A stretch of DNA of 64,000 bases from Numida meleagris (Eukaryota; Chordata; Aves; Galliformes; Numididae), in NCBI RefSeq assembly GCF_002078875.1, contig NC_034438.1, positions 23,377,397 through 23,441,396 on the forward strand. The letters run 5' to 3'. This document shows positions 25,521 to 36,618 of the stretch, piece by piece (position 1 is the first letter of the stretch; each line of letters starts with the position of its first letter). Below the pieces are notes generated by a model. It worked only from the letters and a program-made list of their open reading frames with translations, made no database searches and was not told where the DNA came from. Position numbers and translations under genes: made by a program.

Positions 25521-26176
25521 GTCTCAAAAAGGCTGCCTAAAATAGTAGCTCAGTACCTAAGTCAGCCACAGGCTTCCTAATTGTAGAGAAGTTTCTAATT
25601 TGTTCTTGCTTTCTCTGTCTTTTCGTAAAAAGGAGGAAGTTTTCCACAAAGAGAGCCAGTAACTCAGTTGAAGATTTACTTGCTGTTGTGTGCACTCCTT
25701 CAGAGACAGTGGTTCAAGACGTGTTCTGTTAGGGTTGATGTATACAGAACGCTTTAGAGCATCCTAAAATTTGGAGTGTTTGCTGAAGTGTTCTTTTCAT
25801 TTGGAATAGAATATATTCAGGCTACTGTAGAAGTTACAGACTAGTTAGCATTTACAGTGTCCAGTAGGGAGAAAAGACAGGTTTATAACAACTTAAACAC
25901 CTGCTAGAAATTCCCAGAAGTGATGGGTGTCTAGAAAACAGTCTATCATGTGCTTCACTGTAAGCAGAGTTCACAAATACTTTGTAGTTATATTTGCAGG
26001 TACACAAATGAGAACAGTAACTAATGAATACTGAGATGAACCTGTTCATCTGTTAAAGACTGCTGTGTTATCACTAATGAATCCTACACTTAGACAAATG
26101 AATATCTGAGATTATTGTTCATAGATAGTGATTCACCATTAATGAATACTCTCAAATCTCTAAAAGAAACCACTAA

Positions 26177-26222
26177 AATATTTATATGTATGTATATATA
26201 AACAAATATATATATATTTAAG
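26177..26222. repeat. TA-rich low-complexity stretch
   Basis: Alternating TATA/TGTA/AATA run of about 45 bases, able to form small hairpins. It looks like a simple repeat with no unit preserved throughout. Confidence 0.6.
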
Positions 26223-29200
26223 TTAAATCAACTGTCATTATAGTTAACAAAACCAGAATCTATTCTTGCAAAATGTCATAGATGTAAAATGTGTGGTGTG
26301 ACTTGTTTTGCAACACATACAGCATTTCAAGATGATAAAAAAAAAAGCTTTTACCTTGAAAAAGCAGTAATGAATATGATAAAAATATCATTAAATTTAA
26401 TTTTTTCTTCATCTCCGATAGTATTGCCATTTGTCCTGTTTGTTTAATTGCAAGTAGTATTTGGAAAGACAAAACTGTATACAACAACTTGTTTAATCTC
26501 TTCTGTGAGTAGTTGTGTTCATTTCTTGGAAAAGCTTAGTACATACCCCTTTATACAGGAAAAGCAGTACTATTTTTAACCTGACATTGTTGTCCGCACT
26601 GTGCAGCCTGAATTGCATGAACCTCTAAGTTGGTCATTCCCAACATGAGTAATATTACTTAATGACTGCTAATGGCAAGAAATGTAATGAAATATACTCA
26701 TTCAAAATGCAGTAGTGTAGTTTAATATAAGCCTACCTAATGAGCAGGAACAGGTGCGTATTTCTTGTTTTTTTCTCTGTCTGAGCATATTTTCACTCAT
26801 GACAAAGATGTTGTCATGTTGGTGGGACCCAATTACTTCTCTTGAAATGTGTAGCCCTATTTAGGATTGCATTTTTTCACCAAAATCACTAAGGCAACTA
26901 AAGTAAAGGTTTGAAAATAAATACTTGCAACAAATATCAAGAGAATAGCATGTACTCACCAATGAAAAATGAAGTAAATGTAAACCTGTCAAATACACTG
27001 GCTATATGTGAGTCCATATAACAGAGTAGCAACACTTTCTAACATGCTTTTTTGCTCTCTTTACCCTATGGCTACTGAATTTTTATCGTTAGGAGAAAGT
27101 AATAATCTAACTGTTACTGTAGATCAAAATGTCAGATAATACAGTTGATTGCATTTTAGACTGTATTTTCTGACCTGTTCTACTTATCTGCAAAAATTCG
27201 TAGATCAGTAATCAATATCAGAGCGTGAATGTGCAGATTTGTATTCACATTTTTGCAAAATGAATTTGTTGTACCATTTTAGTTGCCTAGGTATGGTAAC
27301 CTGTTTCTGAAGTGAGTTTATACAAGCTGATAAGTCTCTGGGTCTTGGAGGGCTGCATGTGGTGCACTCACATTCTTCACAGGATTTTACTATTTTATGT
27401 ATTGTTCTTTCTAGCTTTGGTCTCAAGGGGAAGCATTGTTTCAGTATTAAGACTTCTACTAAAGACAATGATGTGTAATTAACTGAAAGACAGGATTTTT
27501 TTCAGAACAGGAAATACAATTTTTCTGTGAATTTGAAAACTTCAGCAAAATTTGTGTGCATTACTCCTCTTAAAATATTTCACAAAGGTGATTATGGTGA
27601 TTGTTGTAAAAATCTTAAAGCTTACATTGTGATTTCCATTTTCTGAGAACTACTGTTTGTTAATTATTTAAGAGAGGAAGGGTGGAAATAGGTTGAAGAA
27701 CACATAGAAAGTGACCAAATGATTTCAAAAATAATCTGAAAATGCCTAAGGCTTTCAGTCATGTGATTCATCTGTGGGCATCGTGTGAATATCTACAAGC
27801 AAAGACATTGGAAGAAAAATATTTTTTCCTATAGGAAATCAAATCATCCTGAATAACCACAAATGCATTTAAGTTAAAGTATGTCTGCTGTTTGTATTCA
27901 GTGTGGAAAGTCTGACAGGTATTTTTCCATCTTCAAGATAAGAGGGTACATAACTGAGTGTATTTTTTCCCTCAGAGTTGATTCTTCTCAGGGCCAGCCC
28001 TTCAACTCCATGTCTCTGGTTGGGCAATAATACTCATTGCCTTATATATATAAAATATAAATTCTAGGCTGTTCTCTTCTGTTTCAAAATGTGATGAGAC
28101 AAAGACTTTACTGAAATCAAGATTTTCAGTAATTTTCTTTTTAACTAACACGAGCCTTATTTATCAAGGGACATCCTAGTGTTACTTTCAATATCTGTTG
28201 CTTATTCCATCTCAGATGAATATTCTAAGAGTTCCTCAGGTGTCTTTCTGCTTTCTTCATTTTCAGCTTCATAATCTCCCACCAGGATAGGGTTTTTTTT
28301 CACTTTGATTGTAGCAGAAGACAACAGACAGTGATAGAATGAAAGGACGAGTTACAGACTTTACTTATCATTAGAATGGTCTTACAGTCCTCTTGAAAGT
28401 GCCAAAATACTGTCTACTATTATTTCAGGCCTTCTGGATGAAGGAAAGGTGTCCCAGGTTAATTTGACTTAGAATGAAAGTAACGGAAACAAAACATTAC
28501 CACTACCTCCAAAATATGGCACAAAAATTTTCATGTGTTCACAGTAGCGAATACCAGAAAAACTCTTTCAGACCTGGAATCACACTAGGTTTATGCTGGT
28601 GTGATTCCACTGGTGTCAGAAAAAGTGTGTAACAGTATGGAGAACAGGGCCTTCTTGAACTATTTTCCTCTCCACCTTTCACTCTCTGAAACATTTTCTA
28701 GATGGAGTGCATTGTGCTTTAGTACATTGTTTCCCCCAGTTAAATGGCAAATTTTGCATTTGAAATGTAAAATGATGCAGTGTAGAGCATCTTTTCCACA
28801 GTTTTCATTCCTGAAGATTTTACTTGTGCATTGCCTAATCAGTCAGTGAGACAAAAGTCTAAACTCATCAGAGTAGATAAAAAGAGTAGATTATAGTTAA
28901 CCTCAACCAGCTTAATGGTCCATTGAACTAACCTGGTGCTGCTCTTGTATTTTGAAAGGAATCCACAGTTAGTATCAGGAAATTGTCAGGTTAGAAAATA
29001 AGCATAGCATCATCTGCTTACCTTTATTCTGCAAGTCATGGCTTTAACCTGTTGTGGATAAGTAGGTATTTAACAGATGTTTAATATTTTCCACCTGGCA
29101 TTTGGAGATTTGCATTATCTTTTAGCTAAACCAAAAACATACTATGGAAATCATATAATATGATGGTAAGCATACTGCAATGGATGGGCATTGAAAACCT

Positions 29201-29250
29201 GAAGAACATAAATGCAGCTAGACACAGTATTGAAATTTGCATGAAATACT

Positions 29251-29322
29251 GAAAGAAAAAAAAAAGAAGGAAAGAAAGAAAGAAGGAAGGAGGGAAGGAA
29301 GGAAGGGAAAAAGAAGGAAAGA
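29251..29322. repeat. Homopurine GAAA/GGAA tract
   Basis: 72 consecutive purines on the + strand, built from GAAA, GAAG, GGAA and GGGA units. The shadow frames on either strand (poly-Lys/Arg/Glu or poly-Ser/Phe) come from this tract and are not genes. Confidence 0.9.
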
Positions 29323-30871
29323 TCAATCCAAGGATCAACACTTGTTTTGCAGTAGCCTTTATTCCCCACCCCATGCATCAGCCTCGCAGTCTAGTTGTAT
29401 TCACCCCTTTTTATCATTTTGCAACCTGTCATGTCCCATTTAGGTTATATTGGCAGACTGATTCTCAAAGGAAAGAAGGTTTTGTTTACAGACAATTTTG
29501 ATTATCAGAGAATGGCTTGCTTAGTAATGTTATCATCCTCACACCTTTTTATCCAGCAACTCTTAATTTGGGGAGAAAAGGTGCATGACTATGCATGTGT
29601 GTAGGTGTGTATGTACTGAACAAACCTCTCTTTGAAAGGGTCCACTTGGAAAATCTTGGTCATCTTCCAGTTCATACTAAATTAGAAGAGTTCTCAAAAA
29701 GTTCCCAAGCCCCATGAGCCTGCCGTAGCTGACAACCGTAGGTGTTTCCAGTGTGTCAGACAGGAAGGACTACCACCCATTTATTGAAGGATAAACATAA
29801 TCTAGAAATTAATGAGAAACAGATGTAAATTGTTTATATTTATTCCATTTGGATCCAAATACATGCTCTCAAAGGCTGACAAATAAGTCCTACAAGCCCA
29901 GAAAGACATTTTTAAAGACCGTTTCTCTAATGTGTGTACACAGAATTGTTTTCTAATATTTTTTACTAAGTAGTTACCTGTTTGAGAGCTCAGATGAAGT
30001 AAAGTGTACCTCCGGCAGTAGTTCCTTTGAAGCAGTTATGTGGACTGTTCTGTTTCCATAGCTTTTTAGCTGTTGGGCCTAGTCGTCTTTTCCTGCTCTT
30101 CAAGAGAGCTGTAATGGGTGGTGAAGTAAACAAACTTGTTATAAATTTGCAGCCTTGATTGTGCTTACTAATTTCTTTAGTAGGAATTAATTAAAGGGCT
30201 GGATGCCCTAGGCAAAAGTGTTTTCCTGCTAGCTTTTACCTGTAGGTGACAGAATTCTAAATGGAATGGTGAATCCCTGTCTACAGCTATTTCAGCTCTC
30301 CTTGTAGACAGAAGTTGTAAACTTTTAACATTTTTTAAGTTTACTGTAGAATCAGAGCTGGAAAAAAAAATGTAGAGTCTATTAAAGATCCAACTAGGCT
30401 GTTTATTTTTCTTTTGACAGCCTGTAGTGAAAGTCCTTCTGGTTAGTCACTACTCTTAGGTAAATATTTTTATTCCTAGATAAAAACAAAAATTGGATTT
30501 TTAAAATTGAATGTACTTGTTCTGCAGTTTCTACTATATAGTTCTTAATCAAATCCTAGTATTCTGAAACACAAAATTTCCTCACTGCTAACAAGATGGC
30601 CCTGCATGCACTAATACAATTTTTGTGTGTTAACATATGACGATTTTGATTAACTAGTACAAAACACTTGATGAAGATTAAGTCTTTCTACAACATTATT
30701 TAAAGACATTTTAAATATATTACTGCACATAAGGAGCTAGTATGTGAATTGCAAAATTTAAAAATAACTTTAAGAAGTCAAATTTGAGCTTAACAGTGAA
30801 AGTATATGAGTGAGTTATTTTGGATATAAAGTTAATCAAAACAGATTGTTAGAGCCTAGCTTGTTTACTGT

Positions 30872-30885
30872 CCACTAGAGGACAG
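30872..30885 (+). promoter_or_regulatory. Possible CTCF binding site
   Basis: CCACTAGAGGACAG matches the core CTCF consensus CCACYAGRKGGCAG with one mismatch, and GCAC follows. A single motif match in an intron may be chance. Confidence 0.35.
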
Positions 30886-32094
30886 CACTGCTTTTGTATC
30901 AGAATGCTGTGAACTGAAAAATACGTTCAGCGTTTTCTTTGAACAACAAACAGGAACCCTCTGAGTTAGTTGTTTAAGTAGAAAACATTTAATACTTAAA
31001 CTAAATGAATGGGAGAACATCTTTGATTTGAAAGATCTCTGAGCAAGTTTAATTTTTTAATGTATTTCGGTAAGGTGAAATATTTTCTTGGAATTACCTA
31101 AATTTTTACAAGTGAAAATTTATAGCTTGTTTTAAAAGAGGACTGTATGTAATTTTCATATTTACCATATTGAACTCCTGACTATTTAGAAAAATAAAAA
31201 AAAAATACATGAGAAAAAAATAAATCAGACATGACAATTAGAGTTTTCTATGTGAGGAGCAACTACAGTGATCCAAGTTTTTAGCTTATTGAAGTTTTGG
31301 AAAGGATATATAAAAACCTCCATGTGAAAATGCTGAAGTTTTTGAGCTAAGAGGAAATACTGTGGAAGATCATGCAGCATCTTTTGAACACATGGAGTAC
31401 TGCTGTGTACTGGACAACAAGTTCTGAGGACTTGTGTGAATTCATGCATTGTTGTTAGAAATACAATGAACTGCTCATTAACAGAGGACAAACTCAAAAT
31501 CTTTAGCAAAAAAAAGTACATCTGAAAAAAAATACTTTCACAATAAAATGTAAAAATATATATATAAATATTAATAAAATTGTATGACTAAATAACCAGT
31601 GTTAAGCAAGTATATTTCTGAGAGGTTAACATCACCAAGTTAAGAAAAAGATGTTTGTTTTTGTGAATATTCTTCTGCTGCTTTGTTTCATTAAGCTTAC
31701 TGTATCCCCAGGTCAGAATTAATTCACAGTAATGCTATTCCACATACTTTTTTCATGTTCTACTGCATTCTTAGAGAACTAATACATGTAGGCCAATTTT
31801 AAGATAAAATGCTGAATATAAGGGCTAACTGAAACTATTTTTTATGTCTGTATGATACACTGGAATCTACGTTATAGTTGCTCATTCTTCCATTTACAAA
31901 TTAAAGACTAATGCACAGTAGTATTTTTTTCCTTTGAATATATTCATTGCATAACTTGATTACATGTTTGTGAACTTTGAACTAATTATTTATCTACAGC
32001 TAGGGCAGAGCACTGCATCTTGTGATCGTCTTTCTTACTAATAGGATTCTGTCTGCTTCAGCAGGCAATAATTGAAGGCTTAATGTGCAAGATT

Positions 32095-32112
32095 AAAAAA
32101 AAAAAAAAAAAA
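32095..32112. repeat. A18 homopolymer
   Basis: Eighteen consecutive A. No retrocopy or SINE body could be recognised upstream, so it is listed only as a homopolymer. Confidence 0.8.
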
Positions 32113-34589
32113 GTTTTAGCCTCCATGGGCCATTGTCACTGATTCTGGTAAGCGATAAAACCGAAAAAGAAGAAAATTTAGTTTAAATAGAGGAATCAAA
32201 GATGAAAACGAGTGCCTGACAGGAGAGAGCATGTGTTTTAGTGCTGTTGAATTATGTGTCACAAACCCTGCTCTGTTGTAAATAAATATCCAGATAGCGT
32301 TCAGCTGTAAATGCACTTTTTCAAACGCTGAATTTTAAAGATTAGATTTTTAGAATGAGTTGCTCTCTATTCCTTGGCTTGAAATTTTCATAATCTTTCC
32401 AAGTAAAAATGGCTCTCCTGCATATTGCAGCTATCTTCTTTCAAAAAATAAAGGAAAAAATCACCGCTAGTCCTTAGTGGGGCTAGCGTTTGGTAAATGC
32501 TGTTATACTGTAATTCTGATTCTCCTTTTTCCTTTATTAGGGATTCAGACCAACTATAAATAAAATATCCTGATAGAACAACCATTTAAAAAATTGTATT
32601 TTCATGACCAGAAATGTATTTGATTGTTAACTGTTAAAAGACTGAAAGACTTTATAAAAATACACAGTGCTTTATTGATGTTCACTTAGAATTTGATATA
32701 TTTTATTAGCTACTGACAGATACCATATTTCTACAAATCTGTGAACTACTCCTCTCTTTTGCCATGTCACATAACCTCAGAATATTTACTGTTCTTTTTG
32801 AAGAAACATGTGTTTCTTTGCAAAAACTTAGAACATGCAGATAACTGCAGTGTAACAGAAACAACCATCTTAAAACTAGTAGTAAATATTTGGTTCTGTT
32901 TTCTGAATGTTCCTCTCATGTAACTTTGTGGGTTTGTTGTCTGTTTGTTTGTTTTACATATTCCCTGCTCTATCCTTTGTTTTCTTTGCTGCAACAGAAC
33001 CACACGGATATTGTAATGTCTTATGCCAGGAGTTGCCCAAATGACAATTTCTCTATTTTGGAGAAATTTGCTCTATTAACAACCAGTGTACTAGTTAGAT
33101 TTTAATGTTTGGCAGTGCAGTTTCCAAAGCTTCAGTCAAACTATGAACTCTGATTGTTTTTAATATCTTTTTAAAAATATTTGGACTCAAATTCTTATCT
33201 TTAAGGTAGTATCATCTTTCACAAAGAGTAAAAATAATTACTGGCCTCATGGGAAAATAAGAGCTGTTCCACACCTTCTCACAAAGAATAAATACCTGCT
33301 ATACAGAGTGATTAATTTTTGCTGCTGAAAGATTTTTAATAGCTTTCTGGTCTAACTATTTAGTTGAGCAGAACACACATATCATAAAATTCACATGGCC
33401 TTATAAGTGTAAGCATATATAATGTAATAACATGTACTTACTTTAGAAATGAGACACTACCCAAATTGTTAAATGACAGAGTTTTTAAAACATCTAAATA
33501 ATTAGCAAATCAGATTTACTGATTAAGTATTATAACCAAAAGTCAACAGGCTTCATCCTTAATAACAGAATTTGTTTCAAGAATCAAATCAACCTCTTAC
33601 AACTGGTTTCAGAAATTTCTTCCCCGTTTTAAGGAACAGATTTTAGTTTCCAGAGTTCAAAAGCAGTGTTCAAGCCCATTCTGTCGTGGTTCTTCTGTAC
33701 ATCCTTTTCTTTGGTGAAAACATGTCATCTCATTATGTTCTTTTTTGACTACGTGACTCCAGATTACTGACCATTTATACAAACTTAGGCAATTCTAGTT
33801 ATGCATACTAACATTTTGTGTAGAATTATCCAAGAATCAGACCCTTCACCTTGCAAACCACCTGAAAACTCACATTTATTGAAGTGTTCTTTTCAGAGGT
33901 ATGGAAAAGTAATATTGATCACCTATCAGATTTTGCAAATGCACTTGTGAAAATATTGGCACAAAACTCATCTCTGGTGCTTTGGACTCTCCTGGCTTTC
34001 TCAGAACACTGACTTACATCACTTTCTGGTTTTAATAAAAGAGGTAAAATCAGGCCTTGGGGCTGTGAGACACAGCAGGAGTGCCCACTACCAACCTTTG
34101 TATGTGTGTACTCAGACATAATCCGCTCTGGGTTGTCCCAGGACACAACTGTTAAGTAAATAAAGTGACTAATAAGACTGTTGTTTATATAATTATTTGC
34201 CTGTCAAAATCAACAAGAGAAATAGTGATTATTTACATTGCAGTGCAAGTAGGCAAAATCACTGATACAAGTAGCTAAGTAGTTAATTTTTGTAGTAGTG
34301 ATGTTGTCTCAGAATCTCCTGTGAAAGGGAGACGTCTTTGAATGTATCTATAATCCAGACAAAAGAAATAGATTGACCTGTGATGGGTGACATTAGAGAA
34401 GTGTCCCATGTTTCCTTAATTAGTATAATGTGTTATGAGATTTTGATATGCTTAGTTTAAAAAGAAAAAAAGGCAGAAATTACTTCTCGTTTAAAGAGAA
34501 CCTGCTTCCTGCTTAAGTGGCTAATATTTTAATTAAGTCTGGAGTGAAGTTTTTTGAGTATCTCCTGATAAACTCCCTCCTTTATGTTG

Positions 34590-35060
34590 ATGGTAATTAA
34601 ACAGATCCCTAAGGGCCCTAGCAGGCGCTTTGCGAGGCCCGTGCTAATTGTCAGACATGAGACACTGACCAGTTGGTTTGCTCTTGAATAGCCGACAGCG
34701 TGCTGTCAGCCTAGCAGTTTTATTTTTCTGCATTGTGCGCTGTTGTCAGGGCTAACCGGGTCCTTTTGTGGCTGAAGATGTTGCGCAAATTGAGGCAGAT
34801 GGCTCTGGTTCAGACACGTGTCCTTCAGCGGGAGGAGATTGGCCCTGCAAAGTGGGGTCAGGCTGGGTCACGGACCTGCTCCTCACTTGTTCGTGTTTTC
34901 AAAAGCCCATGTGCAGAAACTTGGTTGTTGTCAAGTAACCCGCAACAACAACAAAAAAGCAGAAAAGTGTGGCGTGTTCCTTGTGGGATACAGAGGACAA
35001 GGCTGCTGCCATCCTCATCCTTCCTGTCTCTTGGGCCATCCTGTGCATGCAGAATGAATT
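34590..35060. promoter_or_regulatory. Intronic GC-richer, CNE-like patch
   Basis: The intron is mostly about 35% GC, but this stretch is much richer and lacks repeat signatures. It starts with GTAATTAAACAG, then AGGCGCTTTGCGAGGCCCG, GCTAATTGTCAGACATGAG, and a perfect 10-base E-box palindrome GACACGTGTC at 34813-34822. The 109-codon frame from 34733 is not protein-like. The look is that of conserved non-coding DNA, possibly a long-range enhancer held in the AP3B1 intron. Conservation was not tested. Confidence 0.3.
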
Positions 35061-35905
35061 AACAGGATTGACGGAAGTTCATTGTGCCTAAAATGGCTTT
35101 TCAGTCCATTGTAGTGCTTAAAATGCTAGTTTTGCTTTAAATTCCATATAATTAGTGGATTCCTCATGTCTTGGAATTCAGTAATGGAGCATTAGTCCTA
35201 AATTTTATTTATCTGGATATTTTTTTTTGTTTGCTTTGTAGGACTAGAAAATACAGAAATGCTGACCACATTTTTGTGATAAATATTCTGGAGATAAATA
35301 CAACCACAGGTGCATTGATGTGGTGTCTTGCCATTATCATTATTTCAGAGGATCGTGTTGGATGTTTATGAGTTTGAGTATTTTTAGCCTGAATTCATTC
35401 CTGCGGTGGCAGGAGGATGTGCTTTTCTGAAAACACAACAGTGTAGCTTTCTACACTGTTAATAGTGTAGAATCAAGCGTTCTACTGCATTTAATGTCAT
35501 TGGATTTTCTTTGAGGCACCAAGTGATATTTACCCATGAAAATCCCCTTAGAACTGAATTCAGATCGACCATGTACACTAAACTAGATCCTGAGAACTGT
35601 ACAGAAGCTGAAGTTTTGGAATGCGAATAATAATTTGATTTAAGTAGATTTTGTTACTTGTATTATTAAATGCAGAGCTTTGTACAGTCCCTTTTTTTTT
35701 TCCTTAAGTACTAAAATATTTGCACAACAATGAAGAAATCTTCTGTAGAATTTATGGTGTATCCCCTGAAATTGACTAGCGGAATTGGAGACATTTTTTT
35801 AATACATGAGCTCATTTAACTTCTGCAGGAAAAAGTGGTAGTAGTCTTTAGCCTTAAGGTTCACAGTGATTTTTTTCTTTTTTTTTTTCCTTCCATCTAC
35901 TCTAG

Positions 35906-36059
35906 GTTTGCAGCGAAGACTGTGCACAGTGGGTCACTGATGCTAGTCACAGTGGAGCTGAAGGAGAGCTCTACAGCACAGCTCATCATAAATACTGAGA
36001 AAACTGTGATTGGTTCTGTTCTGCTGCGGGAGCTGAAGCCTGTCCTGTCCCAGGGGTAA
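35906..36059 (+). CDS. AP3B1: AP3B1 terminal coding exon
   Basis: The last coding exon follows an unusually long T-rich tract and a CTCTAG acceptor. Its first base completes the Arg codon. It then reads FAAKTVHSGSLMLVTVELKE, an STAQLIINTEKT segment and the C-terminal LLRELKPVLSQG, followed by TAA. The end matches the known vertebrate C-terminus exactly at LRELKPVLSQG as I recall it, so the protein is full length at this end with no truncation. It sits 11.7 kb from the previous exon. Confidence 0.96.
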
Positions 36060-36618
36060 CCTGCTTACATCTGGACTTCAGAATCTGGCACACAACAAAA
36101 GTGCCTGGCATCCACTACTGCTGCCTTTCATTTATAATAATAGCCCTTCCATCTGGCAGTGGGGGGAAGAATACACTCTTGACATTCTTCTGCTTTAGAA
36201 TGCTAGTGTATGCAAGTCGTCTCTTTTTTCTGCTTGCTAACCAAAGAACATATATTTTACTGTCAGTTATCTGCATTCTTAAATGTATTTCCCATTTGTT
36301 TTATCCTTCTGCTTTCCTCTTTTTCCACCTTTCCCCACTGTAGTGGACAAATATTAGATAATGAAGTTGAAGGGAAATCACACTGCTTAAGAATTGTGTT
36401 AAAAACAGCAGATAGATAGGTTCCAGCAACTTATGCAACAATTATGTGTGCACTTCAGAGAAGCACACTCTTGTACAACAAATACAGGAAAATTGTTTGC
36501 TTTATGAAAATCCTTGTGAACCTGAACTCGTGTAGTAAGAATATTGTTCCCACTTGATGTGATTTTCTTAAATATTTCTGTTAAGATGCCAATAAAGTAG
36601 TGCTTTGAGCAGACAGTG
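36060..36618 (+). other. AP3B1: AP3B1 3' untranslated region
   Basis: Non-coding sequence from the AP3B1 stop to the predicted cleavage site. The end is placed about 20 bases past the canonical AATAAA at 36591, and a T/GT-rich element (CTCTTTCTTGTTTTGTT) follows it, as expected for cleavage and polyadenylation. The exact cleavage base and any longer alternative UTR cannot be seen. Confidence 0.75.
36591..36596 (+). terminator. AP3B1: AP3B1 polyadenylation signal
   Basis: Canonical AATAAA hexamer about 530 bases after the AP3B1 stop, with a GT/T-rich downstream element starting roughly 30 bases later. It is the first AATAAA downstream of the stop with that context. Confidence 0.75.

Larger units (their letters stand above)
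24197..35905 (+). other. AP3B1 last intron
   Basis: An 11.7 kb intron. It holds an ancient L2-like remnant, TA-rich runs, a homopurine tract, a possible CTCF site, an A18 run at 32095-32112 and a GC-richer patch at about 34,590-35,060. The exon phases on each side match (two bases before, one base after), so no further coding exon is required. Confidence 0.85.
1..36618 (+). other. AP3B1: AP3B1 gene, 3' portion (span)
   Basis: Gene span from the window edge to the predicted cleavage site. Five exons on the + strand translate to the C-terminal end of the beta-3A adaptin subunit, and every junction keeps the reading frame (exon lengths 232, 85, 98, 139 and 154 coding bases). The upstream exons (trunk and most of the hinge) lie to the left of position 1. 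AP3B1 joins AP3D1, AP3M1 and AP3S1/2 in the AP-3 complex, which sorts membrane cargo from endosomes to lysosomes and lysosome-related organelles such as melanosomes and platelet dense granules. Loss causes Hermansky-Pudlak syndrome type 2 in people and the pearl coat in mice. The paralogue AP3B2 is neuron-specific. The close match to the ubiquitous form over the ear favours AP3B1. Confidence 0.95.

Noticed and set aside
29126..29443. Lys/Glu-rich and Ser/Phe-rich open frames
   Set aside because: Produced by the homopurine tract. No protein-like sequence outside it.
32095..32112. A18 run as the tail of a retrocopy or SINE
   Set aside because: No recognisable body or target-site duplication upstream.
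34733..35062. 109-codon open frame in the AP3B1 last intron
   Set aside because: No splice context, phases of flanking exons already match, and composition fits non-coding GC-richer DNA.
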